64,000 nt of DNA, taken from contig OZ007509.1 of the NCBI GenBank assembly GCA_963931865.1, positions 4,424,947-4,488,946 of the forward strand, written 5' to 3'. This stretch comes from Axinella damicornis (Eukaryota > Porifera > Demospongiae > Axinellida > Axinellidae). Within the stretch, counting starts at the first letter, position 1, and each line of letters begins with the position of its first letter. The position numbers and the translations under genes are program-made. This document shows positions 1 through 12,800 of the stretch, piece after piece. Under the pieces are notes generated by a model, which ran no database searches, was not told the origin of the DNA, and saw only the letters and a list, made by a program, of their open reading frames with translations.

Positions 1-810
1 CATCAAAGAGGCGATGGCAGAGATAGCCTGCTTGCTGGTGGAAGACCCAGAGGAGAATGTGAGTGTAGTGCAGTAGATATTGAGCATCGCAATATATATA
101 CACGTACCTACGTGTGTAGGCTTGTACAAGCAGTATGTGCGCGTGGTGCATGCACGCTCGTGCGCATGAATTGAGCGCAGGTCCTCGAGGCTACATGCGC
201 ATTATAGTGAGCGATAAGCAGTCGAAACTTTTGAGATGTACTATAACTCTCACTACCCATGAGCTGGCAATGCAGTGACGAGGTTATTCATCTTGGCAAT
301 TGTGATTCTGCAGCCATTATCTCAGGTAGCGCTAACGCTCTAGCAACTGTGTAGTGCATCACGTTCAAAGTTATACCATGAGCCAACTTCTACATCAGAG
401 TCTACTGACTCCATGTTCATAATATATACAGCAGTATTGATAGTTCTTCATCATATGACTTTCCTCCTCCAATCCTTCTGTGATCATATGTTAAACCTGA
501 TTTCCATGTATGTTGTCTTCTCCGATAGGTTGACGGGTTGATAAAGCTGCGTTCGTTCTGCAGGGAGCGTGACCCTGATGTGGCCATCACTGTCAGAAAG
601 CTGGCCATGGTCTCTCTGATGTCCGTCTTCAAGGACATCACACCAAGGTAGACTCACCGGCTCAGGTTTGTCATCACTCCTTATCCATGTGAAGAGAAAG
701 GCGTCATTACCATCCACATAATTTATCATGCTCACATGGTGTGAGTGGGTGTGGCTGCTAATTGCTTCCTTGCTCGATGAAGAGATTGGAATGTATGCTT
801 GTTGCATGCA

Positions 811-849
<39 letters not shown>

Positions 850-3800
850 ATATCTTGGGAGTCCCAGTCATAGCATTTTGCATGAAGGTACATAGTACTA
901 CAGGCTGCTGGCATGGTTTCCGTTCGGCCTTATCAGCCACTGATAGTACTAGGGAATCAACTAATTACCAACGGAAGCAAGGTGAATTTTACACCTAGCC
1001 TTTCACTCTCAGCATGTCAGTCTTGAATGACTATCAACTGTAATGAAACTTTTGCTCATGAATGCAGGCGTAGAAAGATTGTTGGTGTGGGTTAATTGGA
1101 ATATGTACTTAAGTAATTGGTAGCATGTCATTGACTTCCTATGATAGATAGTATAGCCGCATGAAATGTACAGTTTGTTGCATTATGCAGTTACCGTATC
1201 CGTGAGTTGACTGATGCTGAAAAGGCTGTGAAGGTACGTGTTTGTGAGAAATGTCTTTGTCTCGATCATGTCACGTTTGGTTCTACCGACTCTTCTGTCA
1301 GAGTATTGATACTGACGTATGGACCCCAAAGAACAACTCCAAAAAACATGCCCCCCCCCCCCCCCCCCCCCCCGTGTCCATGCCTGTAGTCAAGTTGTTC
1401 TTCCAAGCAACAATTGCTGCATAAAGACCTAGCTGAGATCGAGGCTATACCATAGGAACTCTCTTGTGCATGCTTAATTGCTGAAATCCAACTTTGGATA
1501 TTGAATACGGCTAGTGGAAAGGTGGAGTCCCTGGAGGTTCGCGTTTTACAACTACTTGTGATATGTACATGTCATTACCAGTGGCAAAAGGTTGGATGAG
1601 CGAATAGTCTCCTCCAGTCACTGGCAAACCATTGTCTATGTGGCAGTTGACCACTGCCTGTGTTGCAGTTGAGGTTGAACCATTGCCTATGCTTAATATG
1701 CTGCAGTTGAGGTTAAGTGCCATTGCCTGTGTTGGGGTTAAACCATTGCTTATGCTGCAGTTGAGGTTAAACCATTGTGTATGTTGTAGTTGAGGTATTT
1801 ATGTTGTTCGTATAGGTTTCTAAAGATGTGCGCAAGCTGAGGCACTTTGAGCAGACATTGCTTCAGAACTACCAGCAGTTTCTCAGGCTACTGGATGAGA
1901 CTGTCAAAGGTGAGTCGGAAACATTACTTCCATGTCAGGTGGTGACCCGTTGCTGTGGAGATAAAGTGCATTGTTTACCCCTCCCCCTAAGGTCAAATGC
2001 CTGGCAAAGGGCATGCATATTTTGCCTTTAGACCAGACCATAAAGGGCCTACTAGAAATTAGAACCCCAAAGGATATGGTGCCTTCAGTGTAGGCCTAGT
2101 GAGGACACATACTGATACAGCGGATTCCAGTTACGTTGGAAATTGCACATCACATAATTAATGCTTTTGCTTTGAGAAACAGCACGACATTGTATATAGT
2201 TGTGCTTTGCGAATGTCACAATTCGGATGCCTAGGAGTACGTCATCTGGCACCTCACGGTTTAGAGCCACCCTCACAGACTTCTCCCATCCATCTGTACG
2301 TCTCCAATTTTACCTGAGCAGAGGGATGAACAACCTCCTCTCCATGAGCACACCGACTTCTTATCAACTCCCATACAGAAACAACAGTCCTGTGTCAGTC
2401 GAGTTACAGACAAAATCTGGTGTCAGTACCTGTTACAGACCTGATCATTTCTTGCTGTCTACCAGTGAGCAGCTCTAGGTTTCTACTTTACTTTTTGCCA
2501 GCTTTGCTATTAGCTTACTCAAGCTACAGCTACAGAAACGTTCTGAGGGATATAGCTGTTGCCTGCAGCCAGAGATTTGGTAAGTCCGCAAACTTCAGCT
2601 AATGGTTGTATACCCATGTAGGTACATAAGCACTAGGTTATCTGTAGTAATTCTGTGTCTTCATAACCCATAAGCTAGCAAGAGAAAAGAGATGGGCTAG
2701 ATCAAAATTGTGTGAATCTCCTCTCGATTCCACCTGTCAAGACCAACAAGACTGGTTTTGACAACAGATGTTTCACTCCCCAGCGAAGAGAACTTGCGCT
2801 GGCTTCCCTTCCAGATAGCCTGGCCTCCCTCAGACCAATCTTCTGACAACCTGGATTGCTGCAGGCTATCAGTACAGGCTTCCTGTTAGCAGCACTACTG
2901 ACTATTCTGCACTTGCTGGTGGGGCTGACTGTGAGGGGTGTGTCCGCATGCTGATGGCACAATACTCTGGTGGTGTGAGGGAAGCTATATTTTCAAGGGA
3001 TTGACTGCAGTGAACCTGTCCTTCCACTGAACACTCAACACTCTGGGTGGCTCATATCTGTAGGCGGGCACATTTGGGGTCATAACTGCAGGCTGTGGGG
3101 GACTACACTGAGGCCGACTACTTTGTCCCCCTGCTGAAGCTGTAGCTTCTACTCGTGTATATCTGAGGGGTCCCCTGCCTCCTCCTCTAGAACAGGCTGT
3201 GTCCCCCAATGGAATCCTCATTACCAACAAAGCAACAGAATGGTCTCGCCACTCACCTACATGTAGCTCCTCTACCGTGCACCCCTGGTGACCACTACCC
3301 TGGGTTGAATCTCTGGTGCTGGAGTCACTCACTCCTGCTGTACCACCAACCATAGCTTGAGATTCATCGTGGTCACTGTATGTCGGCCTCGCCCTTCAGA
3401 TCACTCAGTTCAAACTCTAGAGAACGAATCTTCTCCTTGAGGAAATGCTGCTCACACTCGTGTCTCCCTTCAAGATTGTGGATCTATACATCTGTGCGCT
3501 GTCTCTCTCTCTTGAGCTGTGCACGCTCCTCTGTGAGCTGCTCCTGGTTCTCCTGCCTCTGCAGGTCTAATGCGCAGAGTTTGTCCAATTCCGAGCGCAA
3601 ATGGAGCTTCTCATACTCCACGGAGAGGTAGCTGCCTCCCGCTTATAAAACTGACTATCCTCAGTACCTCTCCACAGCTGCTCATGCAGTTGCTCCATTT
3701 CATGATCCCTCCTTTCCTTTTCAAGATGGAGTTCAGCCGCTTTCTTGTCTGCTTCGCGCATCTTCGCTAAGAATTCGGCCCCACCGTCTGCCACTTCACT

Positions 3801-6800
3801 CTTGTGCCGGTTGAATCTGTTTGCATCCGCCAATGTCGATCTCGTCAGTCTCCTCAACATGACTCCAGATCACCCTCTTGGGATCCTTTTTTGCTTCTGA
3901 TCCTTCGTACATGTGCCTCTCGTACAGTACGTGTGACATCATACACTGTACATAGTGAATAAGTGAACAGCACGCAATCCATTAGACCATAAGTCAATTC
4001 TACCTGCAGTACTAGTTCAGGGTCTACCTTACAACTAAAGAACTGCCCTGAGGTGGGAAACCAATCCTGGCGGGAAACCAGTCCTGGAGGGAAACCAGTC
4101 CTGGCGGGAAACCAGTCCTGGCGGGAAACCAATCCTGCGGTCATCAGGTATCTGCCATTCCCAGAGTAATATGGCCCAGGAGGCGGGCCACATTCAGAAT
4201 ATATTTGTATATCCCTATGGCCCCATCGATATCGAGGGAGGATGTATCTAAGGACCATCTTGGTTTGCCCAGAGGCCTGTTGCGTCTTCACATTGCTGTC
4301 TTCTTTCCGCTGTGCCTCTTGTTGACAAATGTTGAGGTCACTCTTGTACTCATTGCATAGACGCTGCAGTTCAGTTGATATGACATCTGGCTGTGTAGCT
4401 TCAGGACCACAGGAGGATTGTGCAGCTTAGGTGCTATCTTGTGGATCCCCGTATCTGCAAAGGGCAAACAATACGAAGAAAGTTACAGTCATTTGGTTCT
4501 CATGAGTATGTGTGTATCTTAGGTATGCTCTAAATCCTACCTTGCCCTTTTTCGCTGCTTTTTGTATGCAGACATGTCTTTTCTCTTCTGGTGCTGTTGT
4601 GCCTGGGTGCTGTTGTGCCTGGGTGTCATAGTAGGTTTTCATCACTTCTCCAGGCTCTTCCCCAGTGACTTGGGGTCACACCTTTGATGCCCAATTTGGA
4701 CCAAGCTGAAATCGCAATCCAGCTCCATAACAGTGGTGTTGGAAGGAGCCACGCTGAATACGATTGTACACTTTCCCACCGTTAAATTTGCAGCGGATAC
4801 CCGTGAAGCATTGAGCTAAATTGCTAGTGGCATTCGACATCAGAAGGTTCCAAAACAGCAAGGACGGAACAGCATGCATGGCAGGGGTGATGCTTTGAAC
4901 ACCCCATGCCCCGCTGTACCAGGACTTCAAGATTGCATAATTATATGCGTACGCTAGTCAATCTTCCATTGCAACTGCTGCCTGCTGTATCATACCGTAC
5001 ACCATACCGTACCATACCATACCATACCGTACCATACCATACCATGCCGTACCATACCATACCATACCATACCATACCGTACCATAACATACCGTACCAT
5101 ACTGTACCATACCATACCATACCATACCGTACCATACCATACCATACCGTACCATACCATACCATACTGTACCGCCATTCTGCAATATTTCATGTGGGAG
5201 GTGTTGACTTGATGGAGAATGGAGAATGAGGCAGAGAAGGTGTGGGAGACTAAAGCACAGCAGCTCTAGACCAACAAACGAGGCCAGGAAGAAAGCGCTG
5301 AAACGTTACACTCACGTGACAATCTAGATTCAGCTATACAAGGCTACTGCTGACAATGCATTACCACCGAAGTGCCGAGACACAGTGCTGGATGCGTAGG
5401 TACGTACGTACGTACGTGCGTACGTACGTACGTGGTACGTCGCTTTTCGCAATGCGCCCGCGCAAGTGCTGCATGCATGCCTTAATAGGGTGTCAAACGT
5501 ATTTATAGCCTGCAAGTAGATCTTCAAAATTGATTATGGGTTTGAATGGCTGCTCATGAATCCTCTTACCAAGACTGCTGCTACGTAGCTCTAATACCAA
5601 GGGCGTATCGAGCCGCCGAAGGCGGCGAGAGGGCATGTAACTCCGCAAACGGCATAATCCAAATCGATTCTATTTTTAGAAATCACGTGCTACATTGTTT
5701 ATTTCATATCCGCGGCGCGCGCAGCTCTGGCACGCTAACCGCGGTAGTCACAGCCACAGTTCCTGAAAATATCCATTCTCTAGTAAGTCAATGAACTTCT
5801 ATCTAACTCACTGCTGTTACCCTGGACGGCGCTTACCACTGCCTTCTCCTTGCCTCAGTTTCGCCAACGAACCGTGTCATTCAGTGGAGACGGTCCCGAG
5901 CGAAGCCTACGGCACCTGCGTGCAATGGCTGCCGCATGTAGGACGGACGGGCACGTTGTTTCCAGTCGTCAAAACGTGGATGGCGTCCATTCATCCACTC
6001 TACGCGCTCGATCTAGCTCTCTGGCCTGCTCTGCGATATTCCACTTAATCGGATAATTGCATTCATTCACATATACGGTTACATACCAATGTCTAAAAAT
6101 AGTATATCCGGTGGCCGCATTTGGATTTTGCCGTTTGAAGAGTCAATACAAGAGTTGCATGCCCTCTTCCCGTTAGGGTCGATGCGCCCTTGCTAATACT
6201 TAATTCAGGACAATGAATACTCACCGGCCCATCCAGTGTGCTGCACTCAGCCATCCCAAGTGCATACTAAAGCTCACTCAGCTCTAGCTAGCTAGCTATA
6301 GGCCTATAGATAAGTGCTGAAAGAATTGGCCGAGGTGTTGACTAACTTACATCAAGCCCAGACACGACCATACTGCTTTCACCCTTTGGGTGAACATTCC
6401 GACCCACCCCTTGCTCACACAGAACCTCCAAGGATATTGACACTCACTTGAGCTGAAAGTCTCGTAGCTAACAGGTTTTGCAGTCATAATAAAGGGTTAA
6501 GCAGCTGCCATGTCCTCTGCATGATTCTAGCTGATACCAAGTCGTGCCGAGACACATCAAGTCTTTTAAAGACTCACTTGTTATAAAACTAGTTAGTCAT
6601 CCTCAGTGACTGAAGTACATATAGTACAGTACATGCAACTTGCTCTCAATCACCCCACCAATACCAGTCACCTTGTACTAATCAAGAGCAAGTTATAAGA
6701 TGATCAGGATGATGCTCTGTCTGTGGTTGCTCCTGTCCCACACCATTCCAATTACCTTCATCCGTAATACCGTAGGCGCTCTAATTATGCGTCGCTCAAA

Positions 6801-9800
6801 AAATAATTATTTTTGAAATGCAACGCAACAATAGAAATTCGGTCAGCCAAACTTCGACGCATGATTAGAAAACACCTCGCTAGGTACTGAAGTCAGACGA
6901 GTGTAGACAAGGCTATCGCATAGCGGTTGTGTTTGTTCCCGGTTGTCGGACTGTCGCTGCCTTTTCTCTGCATGGGGCGTCCGTATCCTGGGTCACAGAA
7001 GACATAAGTGAGTTGCTTTCTCGTACCTTCACTGATGTCCCAGCCATATCGCAACTGTGTCTTTATACATCAACGTTCACAGGTAGTGATGTGATGAGGC
7101 CTCTTCGCCGTTCAACTGTACTGTGTGCGCTTCGAGCTAGCTGCCATGCTGCCGTTATAATCGCGTTACGCAAATTAGTCCCCGGAGCTATCCGGAGTGC
7201 GACGCATTGGAAATTATCGGTTTGAGATATTGAATTTTGACGCAGAATTAGAAAGGATGCATAATTAGAGCGCCTACGGTAGAATATTCCTACGTATGCC
7301 GATAGTGTGTATCAAGTGTAATCTCTCCTGTGTACAGCTGGTCTTGGTGAGGGTACAGGAGGAGGACCTGGGGGTGGAGCAGAGAGGAAAGGAAGAAAGC
7401 AGCGGAAGAAACCACTTGGCTCACTGGAAGACGGGCAGATGCTCTCACAGAGCAGCATGGAGGTACACAAACCAAAGTTGTGAATGTTACCTCGGGCGCA
7501 ACCTCATGGAAGTGTGGTGGTGTTTGTTATACCTGCAGGGTCTGGCAGAGGTGGCACTGCAGTGTTTCTGTGAGCTGGCAGTTGCTCTCTCTCACTTCAA
7601 CTTCCGAAGCAACATCTTTGCTGTGATCGTACCAAGAATGAACTCCAAAGCCTTGCAAGGAAAGGTGTGTTGTTACTGTCTGGCCCTGAATGCTGGCGAT
7701 TAGGGTATAATTACCAGGGTTTCATACGGGTTGGGGACTCTAGGTCCCCTTCCCCAGCTAGAGTACTTTGCCTTGAGAGTCCCATAGGAGAAGGTGCTTC
7801 ACGTCATGATAGTGATTTACTGTGACTGTTATTTGCTTGGATATCTACTGTAGGTTTCCCGGATGTGCTGTCAGGCTGTTCAGAAGCTGTTTCGTGGTGA
7901 TGTGGTGGGGGAGGTATCCCTAGAGGTGTGTGTGCAACGGTAGTGGAAGGGAAATTTTGAGTGGTCCCTTGTAAAAGTACACAAAATTCTCATCCATAGC
8001 TATGGAGAGGGCTATTGAGAGGAAGATTTAAATCAAGTTCACAGTTTGTGATGTTGGCATACACAGTTCTTGCCACCAAAAATACTCTCTTAACTCTTTG
8101 GGTGCGGTCATTAATATTCATAACTTCCGCATCACGCAACCGTGCATGTGTGATATAAGTGTCATCAGTAACAGCTGCGAAGAATGACTATTTTGCCACC
8201 CTATAGCGACGTTCCCGTCGAGTCTACCACCTGACTAACACGGAAATGAATGAAATACCTTAGTTGTGCCCTCTTTTCCCCAGAACAGGAGGAATCGCAG
8301 CTGTCACAAGCGAGAAGCACGAAGACCACGCCTATTTACAGTGCTGTCGGCTTTATCTTGTCACTGTCACTCTTCTGCAGCTCCCCACAACCCCATCAAG
8401 TGTTCATACTTGTCTTCTTGCCACTCGCCACCATCGTCGCAGTCATCCGTGCTAAATAAATAGAGCTAACTGTGATCACAGTTGTGATGGCAACCACGTT
8501 TGAACAAGTGTACATGTGATCGTAACTTGGACACTATCAAGAAACAACTAGTAGCCCTAGCCTTGTTCCCAGTCCCACGCCCAGCTTTTCGTCGCTTGCA
8601 GTACGGTAAAGCGGGGAGGGCCTGGTACATCTTCTCACGTGAGCATGACGTAATCGAAAAATGGCAAAATTTTCAGAACGAAGACGCTACATTTTGCGTG
8701 TTATTCAGCCATCTGCACGTTCAACGCTCAGTGAGTATGACAGTCGCCCCCCGCTAGCTAGATACGTGTGGTGTGTTACCTGGTACCTTCGCTCTTCTTG
8801 CTGTTCTGAGACCCACGTACACCCACGCTTCCTTCCGGTCTTTCTACCCCTTTCTACCCTTGACGTCACTCACGTGAGAAGATGTACCAGGCCCTCCCCG
8901 CTTTACCATACTGCAAGCAACGAAAAGCTGGGCGTGGGACTGGGAACGAGGCTATATAGTAGCCCTATTTGGACCATTCTTGGCACTACCCTATCTTGCC
9001 CCTTTCATCTGGTGTGTAGTCACTGTACTGGCCTCGCAGACCTCCATTTGGCTCATACTCTGGTCTGGAACCGTCAGCATTGAACGAAGAATCTTCACAT
9101 ATGAAAGCTGCAGTGTTTGCAGCACAGCTGTCCCCAAGAGCATACTTCTCGCACTCATTTGCTCTGTCAGCATCCCTTCTTGAGAGAGAGGACTAATCCC
9201 TGCACGGGTGTCTAGTGGGGGGAGTACAGGCCAGCATTAGGTGTGCTGCTAGTTCAGTTTGCCGACACTCTGCTTGTCATAGAATAGCCTAGCTGCTTTG
9301 CATTGATATCCACAGCTGCTTGCTTCTATAGAGGGGTGTTGTAGAAGTGCTTGCCGGTCATTGTGTGTGATGACGCCAAATTCAATCCGAATACCCAAAG
9401 TACATAGCTCTCTGAATGCTAGGATGTGAGGGTCAGCACCAGCCTGTTGGAGCAGGATGACAACGTACTGTTGAGAACTTACTTTTGATAAGCGCTGTAG
9501 CCATGAAAGGTGACTCCACCGATGGATGATTATCAAACCGTGGTCTATCTGCAACAGGTGGCAACCGAGCATAGTCTCCAAACAATAAGAATGGATGGAC
9601 CACCCAGTGGTGCAGGGCACCTGTAACTTGACATAGTCACTTTCACTCACCCACGCAAAGTTATTCTGGCCCAACATTGAAACTCCATCAATGAGGATAA
9701 TAGGTCTTCTGTTGAGATCTCTTTTGCAAGGATGACCCCTGCAAATTGGTTTCATCGTTAGTATCTGGAGGCATCTAGCTGCGTAGTGGAGTCCAAAGTT

Positions 9801-12800
9801 TTTGCCACATAGTTATACCATAACCGACAGTAGTGTCAGTGAGGGCCTAAACACTGGCAGGATGCTAGTCGGTTGGAACGTTCCAGAGCAATTCTGTATG
9901 CAACGGTTTGCTTATAAAAGAATAGTGGAGATTTTGTTTGCTGATTGCTTGATTGAAGTCGTGTTGATTTGATTTTTGAATTCAACACCTCCGATGTTAT
10001 GCTCTGAAAGGTCAAAAAATTGATCTTGATCCTACAATATATCGGCCAACTGCATTAGTTAGAGGATGAATCATGCTGTGGCAATATGTGTGATCTCGTC
10101 TTGTGTCTTATTTAGTGTTGATAGACACGTTCCAGGCAGCTGTAAACTCAGGGTGGTGAACTTCCTTTTAAGGCTGGTCTTGTATGCAGCTGCTGCTATC
10201 ATGTGCACGTGTATGACACACCTGTAGATAATTTTGGATGTGACTTCTCAAAGCACGCTCTTCTGTCTTCCCAGAGAGCAGTAGCAAGCTTTGGATGTCG
10301 TACCTCCAAATGAGCAGCAACGTCACAAGCCATGTCAACAGCAAGCACAACAGGCCAGTGTTTCGATGACAGGAGCAGGTCCACGTGGTCTCTAGTGCTT
10401 TCCTTCTTCATTACGTATTTGGGATGTGTCTTTCCAAGTGGATGTGATTCATGAGGGTGCTACTCTTTCGTTGCTATATTAATGTAGATCATTATGTAAT
10501 TACACAAATTATTTTTGTGATGCATCGTAATTATACACGTTATAGCGATTGTGTGCATATTCACTCCAGTCAGTGGGAGGTGCGTCTGAGGATGCGTGCA
10601 TGTCATACTGGCTGTATAGTGCACGCAGCTGCATCCAGTCATTCACTCCAGTCAGTTGGAGGTGCATCTGAGGATGTGTGCATATCATACACTGGCCATT
10701 CAGTGCACATAGTCATCCTCGGTTCTGTTTCTTCAAAACCCTCGTCCTCTTCCTGCTGGATGTACAGTGGAAGGCGTCCTTCAATGCAAAAGTACCTCCA
10801 AATGGAAAGATATACTGAGGGGAAAAATAGTGTCCCCCCACACTAAATTCTCCCTTTATACTAAGGGGAAAAATAGTGTCCCCCCACACTAAATTCTCCC
10901 TATGTACTAAGTATAGTACTTGTTCTATACTTAGTACCTGAGCAAAAATTTAACACCTGACAAAAATTTAACACCTTTAGCACTTCCTTAGTTACATGTA
11001 GTTGTTGGAAAACCAGTTATTATAATGTCAAGAAGATAATGTCAAGAAGAAAGTTTGAAGATGGATGAGTCAGATCAGTATTTGGAAAGCTCAGAAGACA
11101 GTTTGAAGATGGATGAGTCAGATCAGTACTTGGATAGCTCAGAAGACAGTTTGAAGATGGATGAGTCAGAACGGTATTTGGATAGCTCCTCTCAGTCTCA
11201 GTGCAGCTTCACAGGCAAAGGTAAGATTGGTGTCATGATTTATCATAACTATGTCAGACATTAACCTGTGTATATGCACTTTGTTAACAGCTTGTGAACA
11301 GTGTATGAGACCAGCAGATGTGTACTGTATGGAGTGTAGCAACAACTACTGTAATGGCTGTTCAAGCATCCGCCATGCACACAAGACCAGAGGGCGGGGT
11401 GGGGCCACAATTCGGTGTGCTTGCGCTTGTATGACCAGCACACATGGTAGTAATAATAATGATAGTTTATAATGATACATAAAATTAACAAGGAAGCAAC
11501 TAGTCCAGATACAATGAAAAGCAAGACGAACCTCCGAGATAGGGCCGACCTCTGTACAAGGGACAAAGGCCATTTTCCCAAAGTGGTCCTTACTCGGAGA
11601 TACTGTGGTGAAGTTTGATGATCATCTTTTTGTTCACTCACATCATATAGTAATATGTTTTCCTGCTCTGCACTGTCTGCAGCTGCTTTGGGCTCATCCT
11701 GCATGGGGCTCATGGACAGCCTGACCAGAGGTAGTCACATTTGTAAAACGGTATTAGTAGCAGTGTTAATACAATGGCAGTTACGTGACCTGCTAGAGGA
11801 GCAGAACCGTTTTGCCCGCGGGGGGCCAGACATCAGCCAGTGTCTTGATGCAGTGCAGTGTTTGTATAACCACATGCAAGTCAGAAATCAAATGCTTTGT
11901 CATTTGGAAGTGACCACAATTCTTCTTTTGTGTTCGCCTCCACTACTTGCAAATGTGGTTAAGAATAGTGATGGAGGTGCTGAGAGAAAGTTGAGTTGAG
12001 GATAGTAATATTACGCAGTGTTTTGTTATTCCATTACCCACACACCATTATCACCACCGCTAGCCTTGCTCTGAATCATTGCCACCTGTCATGTTTCTGT
12101 CAACCGGCAAGTGTATTGTAGTACAACGGTCTAACTAACTTCCGTTTTCCTTCTTGTCGACGTTCTCTTCTGTTCTGAGAACTCTTGCTTCTCTAAATGT
12201 AATCAAATGGCTTCTTACATTGCTGATCAAAGTTGGTGAGTGTCTGATAGCAGATAGCTGTTGCGAACGTCAGTGTAAAACACATTGCCCCACAGGGAGG
12301 GCTGCAATTTGGGAAGTTTCGTCTTCCGCAGGTCAGGTTTGGCTCTGAAACCAGCCTCAATCATTACATCTTGGATAAAATCATGAGCGTTTTCGTTTCC
12401 ACTAGCATGCTTGCTAGCTGATTCGTATTTGGCACATCCTGTATGGTTAGCAGGTGTGGACATAAACCGTGGACAATGTAGTTGTAAGTTAAAATTGTGT
12501 GATTCAAGACAAGATTCAAGAACCCTTGGCTTTGATGCTGCAGACTTGTCAAGTTCTATAATTGTTCTATTTGTCTTTAACTCTTTCACCAGCATGTCCA
12601 TAGTATCATGGTCCCCCGTGTTATATAAGAACCTTCCACACAATCCCTGCTTACTAAACATCCTGCTGCTCTATCCTACATGGTCAAAGGGATAGAATCT
12701 GTGGTAATGCTTGGAAGGCAAGGGGGCGTGATGATTCTGGTGCAAAGCCCGGGCTTGCCCTCCATCCCTCCATCATGCTGGTGATGTGAGCAATGACTAC

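Noticed and set aside
2200..2602. Plus-strand ORFs ending [18 protein letters not shown] before a donor-like GTAAGT, considered as an additional NOC3L exon
   Set aside because: NOC3L exons at 1816-1909 and 7338-7462 already join in phase with no missing conserved segment, and the sequence matches no part of the family as I know it.
4906..5229. Long ORFs on both strands (YGMVW and HTIPY runs)
   Set aside because: They are translations of the ACCAT pentamer repeat in different frames.
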